The notes beneath the pieces are model-generated. The model was not told the origin of the DNA and ran no database searches. It worked only from the letters and a program-made list of their open reading frames with translations. This document shows positions 56,363 through 64,000 of a stretch of 64,000 bases of DNA, in pieces. The stretch is from the NCBI GenBank assembly GCA_016169945.1, contig JADLSH010000318.1, positions 248,001-312,000 on the forward strand, written 5' to 3'. The number at the start of each line of letters is the position of its first letter. Position 1 is the stretch's first letter. Position numbers and translations under genes: made by a program. This DNA is from Trachythela sp. YZ-2020. Its lineage: Eukaryota; Cnidaria; Anthozoa; Malacalcyonacea; Clavulariidae.

Positions 56363-57987
56363 TCACTCCTCTGGCACTTTGTCCTGCCATAACTTGACCG
56401 TCCCATCTGACGAAGCAGAAAGCATTGCTGCTTGCTCAGCATGATAGGACAATGAATATACAGTAGTCTTGTGCGCCTTCTCAATTGTGTGTATGAGTTT
56501 GCCTTCAATCAGATCCCAGAAGCAGATTCTACCATCTTCACTTCCACTCACCACCTCACTGTCTGTGTGTGACAGGCAAGAGTCTACTTTGTATTTCTCA
56601 TTTTTGTGTCCTTTGAAGCTGAAAAGTGGAACGAATTGAAGTAAAGGTGGGTTTCAGTAAGTGTTACAGGGCAGCAGATGGTGATTAACTTCAGAAATGT
56701 TGACACTTATAGCGGCAAGAAAATTAAAATTAAACAACATCTCTCAATTTATTAGTTCCTCCAAATACAAGACTGCTTTGATACTGTATACTATATAATA
56801 GACAACATACTCATTAAGTAATTCACCAGTTTCTTTATCCAGCAATCTAACAGTGTTATCAAGTGAGGATACCAACACACATTGACCATCTTTTGATATT
56901 GTTACAGATGTCACAGGCTGACCAATATGATCTGCTGTCATTCTCCCTATCCTGATGTCATAGCGACGTATATTGCAATCCACTGATCTATAAAATATTG
57001 AAGATGGAAACTGAACTAACTTTATTTATACTGGATAGCTCTATCAGTTCTAAATTGTTCTTCCTAGAGGTCCAGTAAGAGTCATCCCTTATTGATCCAG
57101 TGTTACTACAGGAGGAAACCTAAACTAAACTAACTCTATCTATATTGGATAGCAGAGCTCTATCAGTTCTAAACTGTTTAGCTCCCTAGAGGTCTAGTAA
57201 GGGCAGTCTGTTATTGATCTAGTGTACCACAATAGAAAACCTGCAGTGTTTGGTAGAGTCAAACTGCAAGCATTCTTCTCACATGTGATTGAGGTGAAAT
57301 TACAATCAGACAACTGCATATTTCAAGAATCAAACCCCAGTCACAGAGATGAAATGCATATTCACTAATCACTGTACCACCAACACCACAAAAATAAACT
57401 AACAAATTTACAACCTACCCAGTCAATATTTCATGATCAGAAACATGTAAAGATGTTACACTGTCTTTGGCTTCATCTAAGATCTGAATTGGTTCCATGT
57501 TCCGAGATTTTGTGTCCCAAATATGAACAGTTGAGTCATATGATCCTGACAAAACGAGTGAACAGTCTGGACGGTTGAACTGAACACAATTAACCCTCTA
57601 TAAACAATTTTATTAAGTGATTAATTAATAAGTAAATATTAACACATTAGTAATATATAAGTAATTTACAATCGGACCTATACTAACACTTATATGTCCT
57701 CGAAACTTTCGAACAATCTGACCAGTTGAGACGTCCCATAGTACCACAGTCCTATCTGCACTACACGAGGCAATCCTAGCACTATCATCTGATGCAGTCG
57801 CATCAAGCACTTCATAACCGTGGCCACTATAACTCTTTAACTCTACCCCAGTATATGGGTTCCACAATTTTAACAATTTATCACCGCCACAAGTCACACA
57901 GTAATTGCCATTCACATTAAAGCGGACAGCTCTAACAGGCCCTTGGTGGCCATCTAATTGTCGAATAAAAATTGTTGGTAAAGACAT
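56363..57987 (-). CDS. WDR83: WD repeat-containing protein 83 (MAPK organizer 1)
   Basis: Four exons, 57688-57987, 57419-57597, 56811-56987 and 56363-56618, with matching phases, sum to 912 bp (303 residues; human 315). The sequence is WD40 repeats throughout, each with the GH ... WD pattern: LDGHQGPVRAVRFN, KSYSGHGYEVLDA, FRGHISRVNCVQF, LDEAKDSVTSLHVS, IGQPVTSVTISKDG, FKGHKNEKYKVDS, IEKAHKTTVYSLSY, ending in KLWQDKVPEE. About seven blades would form one propeller. WDR83 scaffolds ERK-pathway components and is also found in spliceosomal complexes. The orthology rests on the N-terminal block and repeat order. The donor of exon 1 (AGT|GTTAGT) is non-typical but gives the correct frame. Confidence 0.92.
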
Positions 57988-58127
57988 ATTTGATAAAAAA
58001 AATACAACTAGGTAAGCTTATTTACATCAGAAAATATGTTACATTCTCGTTAATAATGAATAATTTCTCGATAAAACAATATTAGAAACAAATAAACAAT
58101 TATGAGTCGCTAAACTTAAAATATACT

Positions 58128-58148
58128 TCACTCCTCAAAATCCGCCAT
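58128..58148 (-). promoter_or_regulatory. YY1-like motif and six-codon upstream frame before WDR83
   Basis: The minus strand reads CAAGATGGCGGAT, a good YY1 site, 160 bp before the WDR83 start. Its ATG opens a frame of six codons (MADFEE) and stop. If transcription starts above it, this is an upstream ORF; otherwise it is a promoter motif. Confidence 0.4.
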
Positions 58149-58489
58149 CTTGAAACTTTTGCAAACCCATCGTTCATGTTTCCAGTTTGCTGCCGAAAAC
58201 TTCGATAATTTAGAGTCAAATTTCCTATAAGCAGAATAAGCGGTTATATCGTTATGTTACGCGCACAATAGAGTCTTTTGCGCCTGGGTACGAGGCTGAT
58301 GCAATTCCACAGTTCGGTGAGTTCCGTAATATAATGGCTCAGCCAGATGCCTATGATCTCAGAGACAGGCAAAAGCCGCAAAACTGTAGGTCATTCGCCG
58401 ATACTAAACACAGAATTATGTGCAGGGTGGATCCGTGGATGCAAATCAGAAAACAGCTTTTTTACTAAAAACCGTAACAAGTCTTAAGC

Positions 58490-58660
58490 CTGGTTCTCAT
58501 TCATCGGCGACAATCGGCGATGCTCTCACAGTGCCATTGTTTTTTATCATTGATGAGTAAAATACTTTGTCTAAATGAAATAATTTTCTCCTTCAATGAT
58601 CAATAACAATACATCGCCGACCATCGCCGATGAATGAGAAGTTGAGAACCAGGCTTTAGA
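58490..58660. repeat. Foldback element, AAGCCTGGTTCTCA arms
   Basis: Arms AAGCCTGGTTCTCATTCATC and GAGAAGTTGAGAACCAGGCTT with an inner match TCGGCGACAATCGGCGATG / CATCGCCGACCATCGCCGA. About 170 bp in all. Confidence 0.75.
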
Positions 58661-59329
58661 AAACTTCATCGGCTGACAGAGTTTTCTGGTATGCAAATGA
58701 ATCCTTAGTCGTCTTACCCGTATGCAAATGAGCTCTTATCCATATGTTCACTAAATAATATATAGACCAATTTGACTTAATCTCAGAGACAGGCAAAAAT
58801 GTAGGTCATTCGTATACTAACTATACTAAACACAGAATTGTGTGCAGGGTGGAAAAAAATCCGAATATACCATTAGATTGTACTAACAAGTCTGTACTAA
58901 GATATCTTAGTCTGTCTTTCTCAAGTAAAAACCATAACAATCTATTCGCATGACAAACAGACAAAACAAGCTTTTTGATACAGGCTCGCAGACTCTTATA
59001 CCAACCACATTATAGAGTCTGTACGCAGGCCGCATTTCCCAGGCACGTGCGAATCGGGTGTAATATTTCTTAAATTTTAATAGTAATTGCTTTGTTTACA
59101 AAAAATTTGCATTGTTTTTAGTTTACCTGCCTCGGTTTGTGATTTTCTTTGTTTTTTATCCAATAAGATTAAATGGAATGAATGGTATTTAATAGGAACC
59201 ACTTTGATTTGTATCAACTGTGTCGGTATGAATTTTAAGACAATTTAATAGTCATTAATTGACTCACAAAAGCATTGTGGAATTTTTTTATATATTTGGT
59301 AGATGATGTTATAAATTAGCTGAATAAAT

Positions 59330-62300
59330 ATGGAGTCTTTGTATGTATTTGTATTTGGTTTGTTTCAATGTTTGTACCTATTGCCGTGTTGTATGAGTGA
59401 TGTTGGACCGTCCATGTTTGGGAAGCATTTTGGAGGGGAAGTTTGTGAAAATGATGATAAGGCTTGTCAAAATAAGGTATTATGTATCAATACTTCAATA
59501 GACAGTAGACACCTGTAGTAGGGCCCTTTCTCGGTATATGAGCAACTGAAATAGGCGTTAGGGTTAAGGGAAATAAGCATTAGGGTTTGTTAGGGCTGGG
59601 TTTGGGTTAGTTATTGGATATACAATTGCATGATTATAATTTCACGTACCTCAGTCATGTGAGAAGATCTTGAGTGCTACAAAACAACACTATGGTTCCT
59701 CCTCTGGTAACACTGGACCACTAAGGGATGACACTTACTGGACCTCTAGGGAGAACAGTTTAGAACTGATAGAGCTATCCAGTATAAATAAAGTTTGTTT
59801 AGTTTAGGTTTCCTCCTGTAGTAATACTGGACCAATAAGAGATGACCCTTACTGGACCTCTAGGGAGAACAGTTTAGAACTGATAGAGCTATCCAGTATA
59901 AATAAAATTAGTTTACTTTAGGTTTCGTCCTGTAGTAACATTGAACCATTATAAAGGGATGACCAGAACTGAATCTCTAGCGAGAACAGTTTAGAACTGG
60001 TAGAGCTATCCAGTATAAATAAAGTTTGTTCAGTTTAGGCTCCACTGGTAGTAACACTGGACCAATTAATAAGCCTTACTTCCAAATATATCAAATAAAG
60101 TATTAATCAAATGAAATGTTATTTCAGCTGCATTGTTGGGGTTATGAAAAAGGCTGTACAGATTCCAGTCAATGGTGTTTAAAACCTGAATGTAATGATG
60201 AACAAGGATACCAACGGTTTAAAAGGTTTGCAATTTATATAAATGGTAGAAGAATTACTGTATTATGGTGGTAAAAACATTTAGTAACTTTATGTATATA
60301 ACTAATATATAGATAATAAATTATGCAATATTATTTATTATATTTAGTGTGGATGACAAAATGCATGCATGGTGGAGACAGGCAGATTTTGGATTTGTTA
60401 AAAAAGTTCAAGATGATTTAGTGACCATTTGTGAAACCACTAACCAGGTACAATGGACAAGGACAACCAACCTGAATTTGCACTTTGAAAAGTACTGCCC
60501 CCCCTGAATTCACCTCAGTCGCATGTGAGAAGAGTGCTTCCAGTTTGACTCCACCAAACAGCATGGGTTTTCTCCAGGTTTTCTCCTGTAGTAACACTAC
60601 ATCAATAAGTGATATCCCTTAGTGGAATTTTATGCAGTTCAGACAAAACTTATCCAGTATAAAGAAAGTTGAACTGTATGATATTTTAGTAAAGATGTTA
60701 TCCATGTTTTGCATCTAACACAAAATAACTTCCAGGTTAACAAATTTAATTTATTATCATAGAACGTTTTCTTTGTATAAACTAGGACGATTCATCATTT
60801 ATTTGCTCCAAAGACATGGAATTTTGTCAAGCTAAGAACCTGTATATAGATTTGACAGGCCACTCTGACTATGGATGGTAATTACAGAATTATTAGAATA
60901 TGTAACAATAAATGATCAAATACTGTTTTTGGATTTGTATATAAAATAATAAACTCAAAAATGAACATTGTATTCAGCTTAAACATACAATGACTTTCCA
61001 TGTAAATGTTCTGAAATGATGTCACAATAACAGATTAGTATTAGGTTAGGACTGGGGTTAGGATTAAGATTAAGATTAGAGTTAGGATGAAGGTAAGGAT
61101 TAGGGTTAAGATTAGGACTAGAGTTAGGATTAGGGTTAAGATTAAGATTAGAGTTAGGATTAAGATTAGAGTTAGGATTAAGGTAAGGATTAGGGTTAGG
61201 ATTAAGGTAAGGATTAGAGTTAGGATTAAGGTAAGGATTAGGGTTAAGATTAGGACTAGAGTTAGGTTTAGGGTTAGGATTGTGGTTATTATTAAGATTA
61301 GGGTTAGAGTTAGGATTAAAGTTAGAGTTAGGATTAGAGTTAGGATTAAGGTTAGGATTAGAGTTTATGGGATTAAGATTAGAGTTAGGATTAGGGTTAG
61401 GGTTAGGATTAAGGTTAGGGTTAGGATTAGAGTTAGGATTAACGTTAGGATTGTGGTTGTTATTATGGAAATTGTCAGCCTTACTATTCTTTGATAGGCT
61501 GAAAGAAAGTCCATTTAAGGAAGGTGAAATTGGAGGACATTGTCACTACAATCCATCACCAATCAAGAACACCAAGGCACATCGCATGTCACTTTCATCT
61601 TGGTATTTATGGTGTTTTGTTATGTTGTAAATCTTGTGTTCTAATAGGACTGGGTTTTAGCTAATATCATGCTACATATAATGGTCAACTTCAAATGTGT
61701 TGATCAGGTTGATGCTTATGGTAGTGAACTAAATGTTTGCATTACATATATTTGCCACCAAATACAAGTTAGGTCAATATATTTAGTGAACAATTTATTC
61801 ACGTTGATAACTGTCTTTCCTTTTAGAGTTGACTACCATGTGCTGCACTGGCACACTTAGTGAAACCCACCTGTGCTGAGTAAAAATAACACTGGTTTAT
61901 ATATAGTTATGTTCATTCGCTTTTAGGATGAATGAAATAGAAAAATATTCATCTTTGTCCTTTCATCCTATTAACGATGGTCAATGCGACGTCATTGTTG
62001 AAAAACCAACTTATTTTATGAAATTAGACGCAAGTATGACACTGGCAAAGTGTTTTTTAAAACTTATCCTTCAATCTTTTCTTATGCTTTGGTTTTTGAT
62101 TTTATTAATGAATTAGTTTCATCGTTTTTTAGTGGTGAATATGTACCACCATTTCTGTGATTTTTTCAACTTATATCTGACGTTTCATGTAAATGGCTCA
62201 TTTAGTAAAGACATTAATATCGTTTTATGGGAAGAGGTAATATCACAATTTTATAATGACACCATTCTAAATACACCCAAAAGGCCTGCTCTTAGCTGCA

Positions 62301-63702
62301 AGGAAAGATGATAAGCACAACCTAGCTTTACCCAAGATGCATCTGATTTATTACATTAATTTATATATACCGTCTGGATGAACTTGGGCAAAGAAAAGAT
62401 CGTTCGTCTGATAATTCATCTCGAACTCGCGTAGTTCGTCTTTACGGTACGTTTGCACACAGCGATTTGTCGGGCCGATTTTAGGTTTTGCTGAATGTTA
62501 ATGACGAATATTTTCAGTTGATGATGTCACCAGATGACGTTTGCCACGTATTTTTCAAATATCATTAACGTGCATCTGAAATCGGCCCGACAAATCGCAA
62601 CGTGTGAACGTATCTTTAGACGAACTATCAGGAAAATGCCAGCCATGATTTGTACCTAAAACCAGTTCGTCTGGATAGTTCGTCTGGATAGTTCGTCTGG
62701 ATAGTTCGTCTGGATAGTTCGTCTGGATAGTTCGTCTTGTGTTTACACCATAGAAATATAGTAGATATCTATTATTTTTATGGTTTACGCTAAGACGTCA
62801 GGCGGATGATGTATGTGTCTTGACAGATGATCCATCTTTAGTGTAAATCGGGCCATTTTATAATTGCGAGGGACAGGGTAATTTTATGAAGTGCAATGCT
62901 CAATTTCTGTAGTCAAGAAGACGCAGTCTTGGAAATTTCGGAGCAACTTGGAAAGCGTTTACTGATAATGAAATTGTTTATTTGGGAGACGCGTACAGAG
63001 ATAAAAGGGTAAGGAAATATTTGACGGCTTCAGTGATACAGTCTTCAGAGGCTCAGAGGAAGCACATTTCACCTCTGAGATTGTGGCTTCGCCATTCTCA
63101 TTACGAACCCTAAGACATTCATATGAAAAGAGTCAGTTAACGCCCTGCTGAAAGTAGTACCGGTAGGTTTTCTCCCACAGGAAATATTGACAGGAATGAA
63201 TGATTTTATGAATAATGATGTTCATTTTAGGTTTGTTTCAAAGATGCGATATTTGCCTTGCTACCACGAATGGTATTTGGACTATTCTACAATACTCCTC
63301 TGGTAAGGCTTACAAAAACAACCGAATTTTGTCTTTTATAAGATTTTTTAACATTCCAAAATGGAACATTGCATTGACTTGACACTTTAATTTATGTTTG
63401 CTAGGTGCCTGGCTGTTTCAAAACTTGCCTTTTCAAAGCTTTTAACCGTTTCCTTATGGATAGACTAGATATTAAACAAGAACGAAATATGACGGTATGC
63501 AATTTGACAGTGTTTAAATGTGTTTTTTTCGTTGCTTATGTTGTTGGATTTCTTTATTTTGCCTTTTTTATCCTTCTATGCTTGTTCGTATCTCGCCATT
63601 GTCTAAATATTGTTCTTTTCACATTTCCATTAGGATCAACCAATTCGTATAGGATTGCTGGCCCGGGGCACCGCTTATAGACAGATCTTGAACCAGAAAG
63701 AG
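59330..63702 (+). CDS. EOGT: EGF domain-specific O-GlcNAc transferase, 3' partial
   Basis: Eleven exons in the window: 59330-59476, 60128-60225, 60348-60447, 60786-60877, 61498-61602, 61927-62033, 62133-62236, 62913-63008, 63231-63302, 63405-63494 and 63634-63702, totalling 1,080 bp (360 residues) in unbroken phase; the rest lies beyond the window (human EOGT is 527 residues). Residues 1-23 are a hydrophobic signal peptide. Family blocks seen: [84 protein letters not shown], and [23 protein letters not shown] acts in the ER lumen, adding O-GlcNAc to EGF repeats of Notch and other secreted proteins. The retention signal would be at the missing C-terminus. Introns carry SINE-tail arrays, TTAGG-like repeats and foldbacks. 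Confidence 0.95.
61037..61456. repeat. Long degenerate TTAGG-like array in an EOGT intron
   Basis: About 420 bp of GGGTTAGGATTAGAGTTAGG-like units, mostly in steps of six bases (GATTAG, GGTTAG, AGTTAG). No stretch is pure TTAGGG for more than a few units. It gives a spurious long open frame coding for Arg/Ile/Val repeats. It ends about 40 bp before exon 5. Confidence 0.85.
62370..62860. repeat. GGATCATCC element with 13-bp repeats and nested foldback
   Basis: An EOGT intron holds another copy of the element seen at 16150-16770: five to six 13-bp units (GTCTGGATAGTTC, the antisense of GAACTATCCAGAC) at 62656-62740 and an end reading TAGTGTAAATCGGGCCA near 62850. A foldback (62446-62620; arms ACGTTTGCACACAGCGATTTG and GATCGCAACGTGTGAACGT-like) is inserted within it. 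Confidence 0.7.
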
Positions 63703-63717
63703 GTACTGTGTCTCACT

Positions 63718-64000
63718 TAGCCTGCGTGGCAGGCGTTCTATTGTGGGGGAGTGAGTTTTGTTTAGAGCGCGCGCGAGGTGAGAAGAAAATAGGGGGGCGG
63801 GAGAAAATGTGAAGGGAGAGACGAAACAAAACACTCTCTGTCTCCCACAATAGAACGCCTGCCACGCAGACTAGGTCTCACTAAGCACTCTCTCTCTCCC
63901 ACAATAGAACGCCTGCCACGCAGACTAGGTCTCACTAAGCACTCTCTCTCTCCCACAATAGAACGCCTGCCACGCAGACTAGGTCTCACTAAGCACTCTC
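63718..64000. repeat. Palindrome followed by 54-bp direct repeats of its own arm
   Basis: A hairpin with arms AGCCTGCGTGGCAGGCGTTC and its reverse complement (63718-63873) is followed by copies of the right arm in tandem: CCCACAATAGAACGCCTGCC starts at 63844, 63898 and 63952, a 54-bp period running off the window. It starts 16 bp after EOGT exon 11. Confidence 0.85.

Larger units (their letters stand above)
57988..59329. other. Head-to-head interval between WDR83 and EOGT
   Basis: 1.34 kb containing the YY1-like site near WDR83, a foldback (58490-58660), and two diverged copies of a roughly 90-bp stretch (CTCAGAGACAGGCAAAA ... CACAGAATT) at 58357-58430 and 58780-58850. No exon recognised. 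Confidence 0.5.

Noticed and set aside
61087..61630. Long open frames coding for Arg/Ile/Val or Leu/Gly repeats
   Set aside because: They are translations of the degenerate TTAGG-like array in an EOGT intron and carry no protein signature.

Overview
This is eukaryotic, animal nuclear DNA. It is AT-rich, and its genes are split into many short exons with canonical GT-AG introns. The window carries about eleven protein-coding genes embedded in dense short repeats (tRNA-derived SINEs, foldback elements, miniature inverted-repeat elements, minisatellites). The gene set (EOGT, synaptotagmin-like, NEK6/7 kinase, PSMB7, WDR83, a 7TM protein) is metazoan. The compact introns and repeat style suggest a cnidarian-grade marine invertebrate, but the clade is an inference with low confidence.

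Layout. 1-6.2 kb: two tandem paralogues on + with a MYND zinc finger and the same C-terminal block; the first is cut at its 5' end by the window edge. 9.9-10.4 kb: a single-exon, tail-anchored RING/TRAF-type zinc-finger protein on -. 14.4-15.6 kb: a two-exon single-pass membrane protein on +. 16.9-20.7 kb: a synaptotagmin-like double-C2 protein on -, with a roughly 0.9-kb 13-bp minisatellite in an intron. 21-25 kb: a repeat-filled gene desert. 25.1-26.7 kb: a small five-exon gene on - ending in a PG-rich (SHIPPO) repeat of the sperm-tail type. 28.3-30.6 kb: a 2.29-kb transposon with 79-bp terminal inverted repeats and a 9-bp target duplication. 30.6-44.6 kb: a 25-exon M16-family zinc metallopeptidase on -, related to yeast Sdd3 and C. 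elegans C05D11.1. 44.7-47.5 kb: proteasome subunit PSMB7 on +, head-to-head with the peptidase (81 bp between start codons). 48.3-50.7 kb: a NEK6/7 kinase on -, tail-to-tail with PSMB7. 52.7-55.2 kb: a 7TM protein on -, possibly PRRT3/4-like. 56.4-58.0 kb: WDR83 on -. 59.3 kb to the window end: EOGT on +, cut at its 3' end.

Exon chains were built by hand. The sum of exon lengths is a multiple of three and the reading phase carries through every junction for the peptidase, PSMB7, NEK, WDR83, the synaptotagmin-like gene, the 7TM gene and the EOGT part, which is a strong internal check. The genes do not form one pathway; most are housekeeping or cell-biology genes. The features most worth following are the compact peptidase-PSMB7-NEK cluster, whose PSMB7-NEK arrangement appears to match that in vertebrates, and the repeats, where tandem arrays can be seen arising from the tails or inner units of mobile elements, sometimes directly beside splice sites.
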